DNA of 64,000 bases from Curvularia sp. ZM96 (GCA_022457065.1 JAJGBQ010000003.1:2790001-2854000); one strand, 5' to 3'; shown: positions 9,001-19,395, counted from the first letter of the stretch. Made by a program: numbers and translations. Notes: generated by a model not told the origin, from the letters alone.

Positions 9001-11054
9001 GCTGAGTGGCATGTGGCAGATACAACTGTCACAATCGATATCCATGTCCAGCTTGCTGTGAAGGTTGAGGATGTTGTGGCGTATATAAAGGTTGAGCGAC
9101 CAGAGCCAATTTTCGTGACGTCCTCGGTGCAGTTGTTGCTATCGATAATGGTGTGTTCTCGCCGTACTGTCCTGACAGCAGCATGTGGCAGATACCGCTG
9201 CTTGAACACCCAACATCGATTGCCAACCGATTTGCAGCATTGGCAGTACTGCGGCGTATACAGCTGCCTGAACCTGGAACGTTGGTGGCAAACTGATCTG
9301 CAACATTGAGTGTGATGTGGCAGATACAGCTGTGCAAGGAACGATCATCCAGTGATGTAGATGAACCTGACAATGACGACTGCTCAACAGCACATGGTGC
9401 GGCGAATGCAGGTGCGTCACTTCGGTTTCAGCTCGCTGTACTCGAAGTGCTGCGGCAGATACAGCATTCCACTAACAGTGGCCGTGGTGATGAGGTCGAC
9501 AAATACCGCTGTCGAGCGGAAACGCGCATTTCGGGACGAGGAAAATGCAGACAAAAGCAGAACGAAAAAGAAATGCAGAAAGTACGAAGAAAAGCAGTGG
9601 AGACCAAAGGAAATGTAGAAAAGACGAAGAAAAGCGAACGGAATGCGGACATAACGAGATGTAGAGGGAAGGAAACGCAGAGCCTCGCGGTGCATCCCGG
9701 TTCGGCTTAGCGCCTTGTGGGATCCCGTTTCGGCTAGCGCGAAAACCGAAGAGTGCGAACTGAATAACCACGAAAATCAAGACTTACCAGAGCTGCGACA
9801 CGTTAGCAAGATTCAAAATGATGCAGAAAAGAGGATACTTACAAGGGAGCAATGTACTGGAGAGGAGCGGCTTCAGAAGCCGTAGCAGCGACAACGATGG
9901 TGTACTTCATGGCGTCGTTCTCCTCGAGGGTCTTGACAAGCTGGGCGACGGTGGATCGCTTCTGACCAACGGCAACGTAGATGCAGTAAAGCTTCTTGGA
10001 CTCGTCGGTACCTAGCATTCAACGTCAGTGTCTGTGCGTGTTGCTGTTAGTAAATTGCTTACCCTTGTTCCACCTGTTCTGGTTGAGCATAGCATCAAGG
10101 GCAACGGCAGTCTTTCCGGTCTGACGGTCACCAATGATCAACTCACGCTGACCACGTCCAATGGGAACCATGGCGTCGACAGACTTAAGACCAGTCTGGA
10201 CAGGCTCCTTGACGGACTGACGGGGCAGAATACCGGGAGCCTTGAGCTGAGCACGCCTCCTCTCGGTGGTCTTAATGGGGCCCTTGCCGTCAACGGGGTT
10301 ACCGAGAGCGTCAACGACACGTCCAAGAAGAGCCTCGCCAACAGGCACGTCTACAATTTGACCCGTGCGCTTGACAGTCTCTCCTTCCTTGACCAGACGG
10401 TCAGAACCGAAAAGCACGACACCGACCTGGCCGGCTTCCAAGTTCATGCACATGCCCTTGACACCGGAGGCGAACCTGGCGAGAGTTAGCTCCCGTGGGA
10501 AATAGTGGTTTCGACTTATCATACTCGACAAGCTCCTCAGCCTGGACATTGTTCATGCCGTGGACACGGGCGATACCGTCACTATTACCCAATCAGCTCT
10601 ACGTCTTCTATGTAATTGCTATGATGAGCTAGCATACCCAACGGAAAGCACACGTCCAGTCTCAGAGAGGCTGGTCTCCTCCTGGACACCGCGGATCCTC
10701 TGCTCCAGGATGGAGGAAACCTCGGTAGGGGTGGCTTTGGCATCGGAGGCGTAAAAGCGGGTGGCGTTGGTGAACGCGGGAGCGCGAGTCTGTCCGTGGA
10801 AAAAAGCCGTCAGCACTCTTCGGAGGGGAGCTTCATGTCCCGCTGCAGCGCTGCGCAGGCCGCCCGCATCCATCAACCAAGCTCAATTGTAGTGCCAATG
10901 GCATCGGAAATCGGTTCTAGCAACGCCTGGCGATGGCTGGACGGGCGGCAGGCGCAATTGCGGGCAGGTGCGATGGACTTACCGAAGCAATCCTGCTGGA
11001 GGCAGAGATTGCAGCGACCCGGCGGCTCGACTGGCGGATGGCCCTTGAGAACAT
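6084..11054 (-). CDS. ATP1: Mitochondrial F1Fo-ATP synthase subunit alpha
   Basis: Ten exons: 11054-10983, 10789-10638, 10581-10525, 10475-10063, 10011-9843, 9792-9788 (5 nt), 7293-7275 (19 nt), 7137-7037, 6945-6806 and 6608-6084. They total 1,653 nt and 550 aa, the usual fungal length. Exon 1 encodes an Arg/Ser-rich mitochondrial presequence (MFSRAIRQSSRRV...). Exon 4 carries the Walker A motif GDRQTGKT. The invariant FSGCSMGEWFRD stretch can only be rebuilt by joining exons 5, 6, 7 and 8, and the phases (2, 1, 2) then match exactly. The C-terminal helical domain is complete. The protein forms the non-catalytic nucleotide-binding subunits of the F1 hexamer in the matrix. Intron 6 is 2,494 nt, against 49-197 nt for the others. 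The start at 11054 was chosen over an in-frame ATG at 10876, which lies inside intron 1. Confidence 0.95.
6711..6778. repeat. GGGCTGGAAG-type purine-rich repeat in atp1 intron 9
   Basis: At least five imperfect GGCTGGAR units with GGGGAGTR spacers, within the 197-nt last intron (6805-6609). The transcribed strand is pyrimidine-rich. Probably a minisatellite. Confidence 0.6.
7364..7752 (-). repeat. 66-nt degenerate tandem repeat, block A
   Basis: A core read on the plus strand as TGTGRCAAATAC starts at 7364, 7474, 7540, 7606, 7672 and 7739. Spacings are 110, 66, 66, 66 and 67. On the transcribed strand the core reads GTATTTGYCACA and the spacer is pyrimidine-rich. Lies in intron 6 of atp1. 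Confidence 0.85.
7757..8161 (-). repeat. Ser/Asp/Glu-coding repeat segment inside the atp1 intron
   Basis: A 134-codon minus-strand frame encoding three copies of a unit like SDSDSEPVVxPxRRAK, with TCGGAC/GAGTCC-rich DNA. It lies in the sense orientation of atp1 but inside intron 6. It could be the remnant of a disordered acidic-basic protein, or a minisatellite that happens to be open. No splice connection to a gene is evident. Confidence 0.4.
8160..8666 (+). other. Antisense open frame of 168 codons in the atp1 intron
   Basis: From ATG at 8160 to a stop ending at 8666, on the strand opposite atp1, between the two repeat blocks. Composition is unremarkable, with no domain I recognise. The opposite strand also has coding-looking stretches (about 8715-8545), so neither direction is convincing. 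It could be a nested gene, a decayed insertion or chance. Confidence 0.2.
8807..9463 (-). repeat. 66-nt degenerate tandem repeat, block B
   Basis: The same core, more diverged (TGTGGCAGATAC, TGCGGCGTATAC), starts at about 8807, 8916, 9012, 9075, 9184, 9250, 9316, 9398 and 9451. Two consecutive spacings are exactly 66 (9184-9250-9316). The units there also match outside the core. The period and core are shared with block A, so both derive from one element. Confidence 0.75.
9694..9740. repeat. Short direct repeat near the donor of the giant intron
   Basis: Two near-identical ~19-nt copies (ATCCCGKTTCGGCTWAGCGC-like) at 9694-9713 and 9722-9740, 28 nt apart. They lie 50-95 nt inside intron 6 of atp1. 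They differ from the 66-nt repeat. Confidence 0.6.
9788..9792 (-). other. ATP1: 5-nt microexon (CTCTG) of atp1
   Basis: On the minus strand the context is CGCAG|CTCTG|GTAAGTC. The upstream intron is 50 nt (9842-9793) with a GCTAACG branch site; the downstream intron is 2,494 nt. The five bases supply the last base of a Phe codon, a whole Ser codon and the first base of a Gly codon. This restores the near-invariant F-S-G-C-S of ATP synthase alpha. Skipping it shifts the frame. Confidence 0.85.
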
Positions 11055-11816
11055 GGCTGCAGCTGCTCAAGAGACTAATTCGGTAGCTCTGCAACCAATT
11101 GAGATTGATGCAGGTATGGAAGAGGGGAGATGGTGATGGAGTTGAAGAAGGAGCTCTGCTGTGAGGAAGAAAGTCCTGCGGTTCGGGAGGAAAGCGCGGA
11201 CCTTGGCGTCGACCACTAATCCTAAAAAAGCCGATTCTCAACCGAGCTCCAACTTTACAACGACATTGACGTTCAGTCTGGAGTGCATTTGCGGGGTCAA
11301 CTGTAACTTATTCATGCTCTAAACTTTGCAATTGAGCGGCAAAGATGCGGCTCGTCCTTTCCCAGTTTTGTGCAATGGGCTACTGACCTCGTGTCGGACA
11401 CAAGCTCACTCACTACCTGTGAGCTGTCTTATCGATTGGCCTTCACCATGCCTGTACAACACAATTTCGATACACCGTTCAATTTCGACACAAGCCAGGC
11501 AAAATGTGATCTCCAGAACATTCACATTCAACTACCAAGCAGACTGCCTAACTGACTCAGAGTACACAACAATCTAGATTGGTATCCTACGATTTTGCAA
11601 ACACTCAGCAGAAAAACAGCCAACCATGCAGAATAACAACCATAGGCGACACAACTCCATATACGCCTTGCACCATGCAATGCCATCATCTGCAGTATCT
11701 TTACACTAGGTGTGCATCTTTGGAAGTGCCGGTCGAGCGCTTCGTTTCATTGCCATGGGCTGGCCACCACTGCGCTTCGCTTGATGTTGACCATGTCATC
11801 CATTTCAAGTATTGCC
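11055..11816. other. Intergenic, 762 nt, upstream of atp1
   Basis: Promoter and 5' leader of atp1, and 3' region of the minus-strand DUF962 gene. I see no TATA box or repeat. Short open frames here do not look coding. Confidence 0.5.
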
Positions 11817-12548
11817 CTATTTTGCAGAGCCGATCTGGGCCTTGTCTTTGCTCTTCTTGAACTTTTGAATCTCCTGCTCAACAGCCTGGTCTATCCGACG
11901 CTTCAGTTCCGGACGGTAGCCGAGCTTGAAGAGAATCTCGAACCAGACAAAGAAAGGGGCCAGGAATATAGCTTGGACGAGATTGTCCAACAAAGCTGGC
12001 GCCCTTCCCTCGAATTTTCCGTGTCCAATAAACTGCGCAATCCAGCATGCAATGTTGATCGCGCCAGCCCAGGAGTTGACAGCCATGCCGTACTCAGATG
12101 TAAGATGGTTCGCATACGCAGTACTGCCGATCAGTATCGGAGCAACCATAGCTCCTGCGACGGGCTCCATCAAGATGTACAGGGTCGAGTAGAGCACGGC
12201 TGTGGCGGTGCCGACGTTGAGCGGGAGATTGGGCACGGAAAGCCATGATGGCAGCGGAACAGCCGGCGTGTTAGTGAGCTGTAGTCGTATTAGTGGGGCT
12301 TCTGTGATTGCATGCCAGGGGCCGTACAAGTAGGAGAGACGTCAATAGGATCGGGGGCACGCAAAGTACGTGTATCCCCACGTTGGCCTGGCGGGCAGCG
12401 CGTTAGCTGACATGTGACAATGGACCTGGGCGGATGGGCCTACTTTGTTATGGTGATATGATCCATACTGCTCTCCAGTTAGCTAGATCCAGACACTGGC
12501 GGAAAATTGACGTACAAAGACCAGTTGTTTCTCCAGATTCAGAGACAT
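11817..12548 (-). CDS. MPO1: Mpo1-like DUF962 protein (2-hydroxy fatty acid dioxygenase family)
   Basis: Four exons: 12548-12516 (33 nt), 12467-12444 (24 nt), 12387-12328 (60 nt) and 12278-11817, giving 192 aa. The conserved N-terminus of the family is spread over three tiny exons: MSLNLEKQLVF, YGSYHHNK, ANVGIHVLC. His16, His17 and His25 match the conserved histidines of DUF962; a second signature, FIGHGKFEGRAPAL, is in exon 4. Several hydrophobic helices indicate an ER membrane protein. Yeast Mpo1 is an iron-dependent dioxygenase that shortens 2-hydroxypalmitate during phytosphingosine breakdown; the same role is inferred. All introns have clear branch sites (CTAAC or CTAAT). The Lys-rich tail KKSKDKAQIGSAK is not a classic retrieval signal. 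Confidence 0.9.
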
Positions 12549-13214
12549 GGTTCCGGATGCGGAGCTTGAGCGCGTGCTGAGGTTGCGAGGGGCGGTTAGG
12601 GGACTAAATCATGTCGTGATGACGGGCGGATGCAAGGCTCGACGAATTGCGGGGAATCAGGGCAACGTCCGTGGAAGCCCGAGAAAGTGCGGATGGCGCA
12701 GAGTGTCGGTATCACGACATGGGGTGTGGGGGTGCGCAAGCTGGCAGGTGGGAGTCTGGTCACTGCTTTGGCCTTGGCGAATGATTTTCCGCGCCGAGAA
12801 TGCTGTAGCCGTGCAGGAGCTCGACGCTCAGGTCGCAGCAGTTGACTGTTCTTCCAGCCCTCCTACTCACTACGCCATATCTGCTACCACTGTCTCATCC
12901 GACTACCACGACTGGCGCGCATACACGGCAGACTGTGCGCATGGGCTGCTGGATATAAGAATTAGGGTTGGCTTGCAGGCCGAGGGCGCGTCTCGCAGAA
13001 ACACGCGCGCTGCCTACACTACACACTGTCGACTCTTCACTGGGCCCGTCAGAATAAAGACATTAGAGTCGCATAGTACCAAGGAGACCCGTCTGGCTTT
13101 CCTCACCGTCTACCACCGTCCACCGTCCCACCGTGCTTCTCCGTCTATATCTTCCAAGAAAACCGCGCCCATCTACGCTCTCTTGCCCGTCACGCCGGTC
13201 GCATAACGCGCAAT
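12549..13214. promoter_or_regulatory. Divergent promoter region, mpo1 and rpb7
   Basis: 666 nt between divergent start codons. GGATATAAGA at 12951-12960 is the only TATA-like element I see, about 255 nt upstream of the rpb7 ATG. A CT-rich leader with repeated ACCGTC precedes 13215. A 219-codon plus-strand frame spans the region but looks non-coding. Confidence 0.45.
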
Positions 13215-13883
13215 ATGTTTTTCCTCAAAGAACTCGAGAAGACAATCCAGCTGCATCCGTCATACTTTGGTCCCCTCATTCGCCAGCACATCCACCGCGA
13301 GTTGCTGCAAAAAGAGGAGGGCTCGAGTACGGGAAAGTACACCATTGTGTGTATCCTGGATTCGTTCGACATCTCCGATGGCAAAGTCATGCCCGGTTCC
13401 GGCTCTGCGGAGTACGTTGTACATTACAAGGCAGTTGTATGGAGACCGTACAAGGGCGAGGTGGTATGTGCAAATCATGGGATGTGGCAGCGGAATACGT
13501 AGCTAACCATGTCAAGATGGATGGTATCGTCACCTCAGTACTCCGCACAGGCTTCTTTGTAGACTGTGGCTCTCTGCAAGCATTTGTAGGACGCAGTGTA
13601 AATCCATCCCTCCTTGTACGCCTGCCTACCCACTGACACAAGACAGATGATCCCCGCTGAAATCAAGTTTGACGCAAACGCCACACCGCCGCAGTGGACC
13701 GACGACGGAGAACAGGTTATTGAGAAGGGTACCAACATTCGCATCAAAATCAAGGGTCTGAGGTCTGAGGTTGACAAGATGTACGCTGTGGGCACCATGA
13801 AGGAGGTAAGAACAATTATGACTAGTCCCAGTGAGCACTAACTAAGAAACCTACAGGACTACCTTGGCCCGCTGCCGTCTTAG
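13215..13883 (+). CDS. RPB7: RNA polymerase II subunit Rpb7
   Basis: Four exons: 13215-13463, 13517-13597, 13647-13805 and 13857-13883, giving 171 aa, the same length as yeast Rpb7. The N-terminal RNP-like half starts MFFLKELEKTIQLHPSYFGP. The C-terminal S1/OB half follows intron 1, with 'GIVTSVLRTGFFVD' and 'KIKGLRSEVDKMYAVGTM'. The last exon encodes only DYLGPLPS. Rpb7 pairs with Rpb4 as the stalk of Pol II, near the RNA exit channel, and acts in initiation and mRNA fate. Introns are 49-53 nt. All boundaries close in frame. Confidence 0.95.
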
Positions 13884-14509
13884 TCTGACGAAAAAAGCAA
13901 AATCCGTTGGCGACAAAGCAAGCTCCGTCGGCGCGAACGATCTCGACGCAAGCTGTCCGAGACTCGTCCCAAAGACCAGTCAACATCTTCTGGATCTGAT
14001 CCTCACAAACATGATTCTGCGATTCAGCCACCAACTTGAATTTGAGTAGTCTTTCTGTCACGTTACCACCAAACAGGTACCAAATTGCTTCACAAATTGG
14101 CCACGATTGCACCGACGTGGGGAAGCCGCAAGGGCTCGGCTTACCATGATTTCGAGTAGGGGGCACCAGTTCCAAAGTTGATTAGAAAAGGAATAGGCTC
14201 GAGTCACGTCGTTCCAAACATGTCCCAGTTTGGATTTTAATAGAAATATATTTCTTGGGCTCTTTGTGTTGCTAGTGAATGTTTTGCCCCTTGCACCAAA
14301 GGATGGCTTGGTAGCGTTTCGGCCGCCATCAGCTCTTACACCTCCGCATCCGCTCCGCACTTACCTCCGCGTGGCAGGATAACCCCCTACCCGCACCTTT
14401 CCGCCGCATATCATTTTTGGCACGTGTCAAACGGTCGCCTATATTGCTTTATACCCAGAATGCGGTGATTGTGAAAGCTTCTTTGTTTTTCCAACTCTAA
14501 ACTATCACA
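13884..14509. promoter_or_regulatory. Intergenic, 626 nt, upstream of dapB
   Basis: Holds the rpb7 3' UTR and the dapB promoter. CACGTG lies at 14421-14426, about 85 nt before the dapB ATG, followed by a TTTATACCC stretch at about 14449 that may act as a TATA element. Confidence 0.45.
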
Positions 14510-17315
14510 ATGCCGCGACAACGCGCCCTCCAGGAGGAGGAAGCGGAGCTACTAGCCAAACACGAGCGGTCCGCACGCACCTCTGAAGACGAGTTCGAGG
14601 GCTCCGTATCGTCCATCTCCACCACGTCCCTGGTTCTCGAACACATCAACAACCCAGCGATTGTCGGCGCAACGCGATCCAACCGTGGGGAGAAGTACAC
14701 GGACGACGACGACGATGATGCAGGTCGCTCGCGCGAGCAGTTCGACATCGAGGGTGCGCGATACCATACCGCAACAGGAGTGGACAAGAAGGCAAGGAGA
14801 TGGCTATGGATCATAGGCACGGCATGCGTAGCAGGATGGGCGCTTGCGCTGGTCATCTTCTTGATGAAGGGTACCTACAAGCCTGTCTCGAGCCGGCCAC
14901 ATGACCCTCTTGCCAGCTCGACGAAGGGATCGGGCAAGAAAATCACAATGGATGAAATACTGAGTGGTCAGTTCTATGCTCAACAGCAGAGCGTCGCGTG
15001 GATAGCAGGCCCAGCGGGCGAGGATGGCTTGTTGCTCGAAAAGGACTCTGGGAACAAAGAATATCTGGTAGTGGAGGATATCAGAAGCAAGGACGAGGCA
15101 AAGACATCCAAGGCAAAGACTGTACTTATGAAAGAAAAGAGCTTCACAGTAGGCGCATCCGCTGTCTACCCGGTTGATGTTTGGCCCAGCAAGGACTTCA
15201 AAAAGGTGCTTGTCATGTCAGATTACCAGAAAAACTGGAGGCACTCTGGAACCGGGAAATACTGGATATTCGACGTTGAGACACAAACCGGCGAGCCCCT
15301 CGATCCACAAAACCCAGACAGCGTAATCCAGCTGGCTTCCATGTCGCCACAATCAGATGCAGTTGTGTTTACGAGGGACAACAACATGTTCTTGCGCAAG
15401 TTGGATTCAAAAGAAGTCATTCAGATTACAAAGGATGGCGGAAGCGAGCTGTTCTATGGCGTTCCTGATTGGGTCTACGAAGAGGAGGTCTTCCAAGGAA
15501 ACAGTGCGACGTGGTGGTCTGAAGATGGCACATACATTGCCTTTTTGCGCACAGATGAATCAATGGTCCCGACGTATCCGGTTCAGTACTTTCTTTCGCG
15601 ACCCAGCGGAGAAAAGCCCAAGGCTGGCGAGGAAAACTACCCCGAAGTTCGCGATATCAAGTATCCCAAGGCTGGTGCACCAAACCCGATCGTGTCGCTG
15701 CAATTCTACGATGTCGAGAAGGGTGAGGTATTCAGTGTCAATATTGAGGACGACTTCAAGGACGCGGATCGGCTGATCACCGAGATTGTTTGGGCAGGCA
15801 AGACGAAGCAAGTACTTGTCCGGGAAACGAACCGTGAGAGTGATACCCTGAAGCTTGTCTTGATGAATGTTGAGCAACGAACTGGAAAGACAATTCGGAC
15901 TGAAAATGTTACGGAGCTAGACGGTGGATGGTTCGAGGTCTCACAAAAAACTACCTTCGTGCCAGCAGATCCTGCTAATGGCCGCGAACACGATGGCTAC
16001 ATTGACACCATCATCCACGAGGGATACGACCATATCGGCTACTTTACACCTCTAGACAACGACAAGCCTGTGGTACTCACTCAGGGTCAGTGGGAAGTTG
16101 CTGACGCGCCGTCCCGGGTGGATTTGAAGAACAACATTGTCTACTACGTCTCCACTGAGAAGAGTTCTATCGAGCGACATGTCTACTCTGTCTTCCTGAA
16201 CGGTACCGGAAAGAGCGAAGTCGTGGACAACAGTGGTTCGGGGTACTATGATGCATCCTTCTCGGCCGGTGGTTCGTATGCCCTAATCTCCAACAGAGGG
16301 CCCGGTATTCCATGGCAGAAGATCATGAGCACAAAATCGACCAATGAAAAGTACGAAAAAGTGATTGAAGAAAACAAAGCCCTCGATCGCTTTGTACGCG
16401 AGCGTGAGATGCCAATTCTCAATTACCAAACGATTGATGTAGACGGTTTTACACTCAATGTCCTCGAACGACGTCCGCCGCACTTTGACGCAAAGAAGAA
16501 GTACCCAGTGCTGTTCTACCAATACAGTGGTCCAGGTTCCCAGGAAGTGAGCAAGAGGTTCAGGGTCGATTTCCAATCGTACATTGCTGCGAGTCTCGGA
16601 TACATTGTTGTCACTGTAGACGGACGCGGTACAGGTTTCCTCGGTCGCAAGCTTCGCTGCATCACCAGAGGCAACATTGGGTACTACGAAGCGCACGACC
16701 AGATTGCAGCGGCCAAGATTTGGGCGAGCAAGAAGTACGTTGATGCCGATAGACTGGCAATATGGGGTTGGAGCTACGGAGGCTTCACTACTCTCAAGAC
16801 GCTCGAGCAAGACGGAGGTGAGACGTTCAAGTATGGCATGGCCGTTGCACCTGTCACAGACTGGCGCTTCTACGACTCCATCTATACTGAGCGGTACATG
16901 CACACGCCCCAGAACAACCCCGCTGGCTACGAGAACTCGACCATATCCGATGTCAGATCACTCGCGAATAATGTCCGATTCCTCGTTATGCACGGCATTG
17001 CCGATGACAACGTGCACATGCAGAACACTCTCACTCTGCTTGACCGACTAGATCTCGCAGGCATTGAGAACTACGATGTACATGTGTTCCCAGACTCGGA
17101 TCATGGCATCTACTTTCACAATGCCAACAGGATCGTCTATGACAGTAAGAGGACCCTTTTTAGCAAATAAGGATAATGCTGACAAACATACAGAACTCAG
17201 GTGGTGGCTTATCAATGCTTTCAATGGTGAATGGTCGAGAATTGCAAAGCCAAACCCGAAGGCGCAGATTGACGCAAAGTCGGTAGAGCGGAAGAGTGTT
17301 GTTTTGCGTGCGTAA
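14510..17315 (+). CDS. DAPB: Dipeptidyl aminopeptidase B (S9B serine protease, type II membrane protein)
   Basis: Two exons, 14510-17144 and 17194-17315, giving 918 aa. A charged cytosolic tail of ~97 residues with an Asp run (65-70) precedes one transmembrane segment (about 98-119, 'WLWIIGTACVAGWALALVIFL'). A beta-propeller region and a C-terminal alpha/beta hydrolase domain follow. The catalytic triad is visible: Ser755 in GWSYGG, Asp832 in HGIADDNVH and His865 in DSDHGIYF. Family members remove X-Pro or X-Ala dipeptides in the vacuole or late Golgi (yeast Dap2 and Ste13). The 49-nt intron sits just after the catalytic His; without splicing the protein would stop early with a different tail. 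Full-length for the family. Confidence 0.95.
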
Positions 17316-17693
17316 TGGGCATTTCGATTTTCTACTGTATAGAGTTTTTCAAGCTTGTTGGAGGTATTCAGTCCATTCCAGATGTGTGTAGTCACGGTCT
17401 AGTGCGTTGTGATTTGTCACTTGAAAGGATCATGTTACGGTGGCGCTTCAAGACTATACTCCATTCTGCAGCTACAAAGTTCATAGAAGGAATTAGGCAA
17501 CTCCATGTTCTACGATTTGGTCAGCATAAACGTGTCGTGATAATCAGCTGCGCTCTAGAAGCCGTTCCCCTCTTTATCAACCCCACTTTCAGCTGTTGTA
17601 TAAAGGAGCAACCATGACGCCAGTGCTAGATACTACACGACGATCACCGTGCGACTTGACTCTTGACACGCGCAAAACCCCCAATTGCCCACG
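17316..17693. other. Intergenic, 378 nt
   Basis: 3' end of dapB and promoter of the next plus-strand gene. TGTATAAAGG at about 17597 is TATA-like, ~95 nt before the next ATG. Nothing else seen. Confidence 0.5.
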
Positions 17694-18856
17694 ATGAAGT
17701 TCACGCCAAGCGACCTAGCCATTTGCGAAACATGCGGAACACAATATGATGTTCCGCTGTCGCAGCACCCGGAGACATGCCGCATCTGTGATGTACGTCA
17801 TAGCATATCCAAAGCAACATTCGTTTCGTTAGAAGCACATCAACAATTGTGTTTTTGATATCCAAACTTACAACAAACAATAAGAACAACAGTTGTAGAA
17901 AAGAGAAAAAGAAAAAACTAACGTAAACCCAGGACCCACGCCAATACGTCCCCGTCACGGGCCAAACCTGGACGAGTCTCTCTTCCGCTCAATCCACACA
18001 AAAAAACATCTTTGAAACCGACTCCAAGGACCCCCGCATCCACTACCTCAGCACACGCCCCCTCACACCTTCGGAACTTCCGCCGGGCCTCTCTGACTCA
18101 AGCACCACGCGCAAGCAACTCGGCATCGGACAGCGCGCCATCTTACTCCAGACAGCTCATGGCAACGTCCTTTGGGATTGCATTGCACTGCTTACGCCCG
18201 AGACGATTGAGTTTGTCGAATCCAAGGGAGGACTGAAGGCGATTGTGATTTCTCACCCGCATTTTTACACGACGCATTTGGAGTGGGCGGGGGTGTTCAA
18301 GTGTCCTGTGTATGTCTGTGCCGATGATGCGGAGTGGTTGAACCGCGAGGATAGAGAGGGGGTGAGGAGGTCGGTGCGGGGTGTCACGCCGATTGAGGAG
18401 GTAAAGGGCGAGGTCAAGATGGTGCAGTGTGGAGGGCATTTTGAGGGGAGTTCGGTGGCGGTGTGGGAGAAGAAGATGTTTATTGCAGATACGTTCATGA
18501 GTGTACCTGTGAGTTTATTTCCTCCTTTTCCCCATTCTCTCTTTTTTTATTGCTTGGGTCTGTTTTGAAGAAGCTAACTTGCTTGGTAGTCGGGCTTCAG
18601 TAATGCCCATCGCATACCGGATACCACGTCCTACTCTTTCATGTGGGCGTATCCGAACATGATTCCTCTGCCGCCGGCTGCAGTTCATGGTATATGGAAG
18701 GCGATCAAGCCGTTTGAGTTTGATAGTACGTATGGAGGATTTGCAGGGCAGAATCTAAGCAGGCCGGACTTGAAGGCGCAAGTGTTGCAGAGTATGAAGC
18801 TTTTTCTGCAGAGGGGCGGGCATGAGAATGCGGCGATTTTTGAGGAGAGTTTGTAG
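17694..18856 (+). CDS. Metallo-beta-lactamase-fold hydrolase with N-terminal CxxC zinc-ribbon-like motif
   Basis: Three exons: 17694-17792, 17933-18508 and 18590-18856, giving 313 aa. Exon 1 (33 codons) carries two CxxC pairs (CETC...CRIC), a small treble-clef-like metal site. Exon 2 has the lactamase core, with 'ISHPHFYTTHLEWA' as the metal-binding signature. It is HxHxxxxH, lacking the usual Asp of HxHxDH. 'GGHFEGSSV' and 'IADTFMS' could be the later metal ligands. Fungal and bacterial relatives are annotated only as MBL-fold proteins; substrate unknown. The 140-nt first intron has a CTAAC branch site close to its acceptor. The altered ligand set makes hydrolase activity plausible but unproven. 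Confidence 0.82.
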
Positions 18857-19395
18857 GCTGGCCGGAGCCTGCATAATTGAATTGGAATTGCAGACTAGTC
18901 ACTTGTGTAGTGTTGAATGGAGATCATTACTGTATATGTTGCGATCATCTTGTTTCAAGTGGCTGAGTCAATTCAAACCTCACGTTTACTGCATGAAGTA
19001 AAGAAGTTGGAATAGCAGAAGCTGCATAGCCAACAAGGTAAATCATTGACGTTCCAAGCAGCCGGGTCGACTGATTGGGGCTCAGAGGCTGTGTAAGGGA
19101 TAGTACCGTGTTCAACCCCTCAATGGAACTCCAGCAACCCCAGCAAATCCTTTGGGGGCCACGGAGTTCAAGTCAACCGGATAACAAAGTTCCTTGTTGG
19201 GTAGCAAGAGGTACTCCGCCTCTGATTCTTTGTGTGCCAAAAATAATGAGATGCATCATGCCCCGCCATTGTCCTGGAAAGCAGCGTGACAAAGAAGAAT
19301 GTTTAACTAGTAACTGTGCTGCTGCTACGAGGTCAAGCAGCATACTTAGTATTGGAATACACTTCACTATACTCTTCTCCGTCTAATCTGCAACA
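18857..19395. other. Intergenic, 539 nt
   Basis: 3' UTR of the MBL-fold gene and promoter of the next gene. No clear element seen. Confidence 0.5.

Larger units (their letters stand above)
7294..9787 (-). other. ATP1: Giant intron 6 of atp1 (2,494 nt)
   Basis: Donor GTAAGTC at 9787; acceptor CTAACTATGGTATCCAG ending at 7294. It contains two blocks of degenerate 66-nt repeats (about 7364-7752 and 8807-9463), a Ser/Asp/Glu-coding repeat segment (7757-8161) and an antisense open frame (8160-8666). The 5' third on the sense strand is very pyrimidine-rich, with CTTTTCTTCGT-like iterations. The size is exceptional for this window, where most introns are about 50-140 nt. Both splice sites are strong and the exon phases require this span to be removed. 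Confidence 0.8.

Noticed and set aside
7364..9463. CRISPR-like array
   Set aside because: The repeats are degenerate along their whole 66-nt length and sit inside a nuclear intron; there are no unique spacers of constant size between identical repeats.
10619..10876. ATG at 10876 as the atp1 start
   Set aside because: It lies inside intron 1. The exon at 11054-10983 gives a proper mitochondrial presequence, and splicing to 10789 preserves the frame.
12547..13206. 219-codon plus-strand frame between mpo1 and rpb7
   Set aside because: It overlaps the mpo1 leader and the rpb7 promoter, has no recognisable motif, and its composition is unlike the neighbouring genes.
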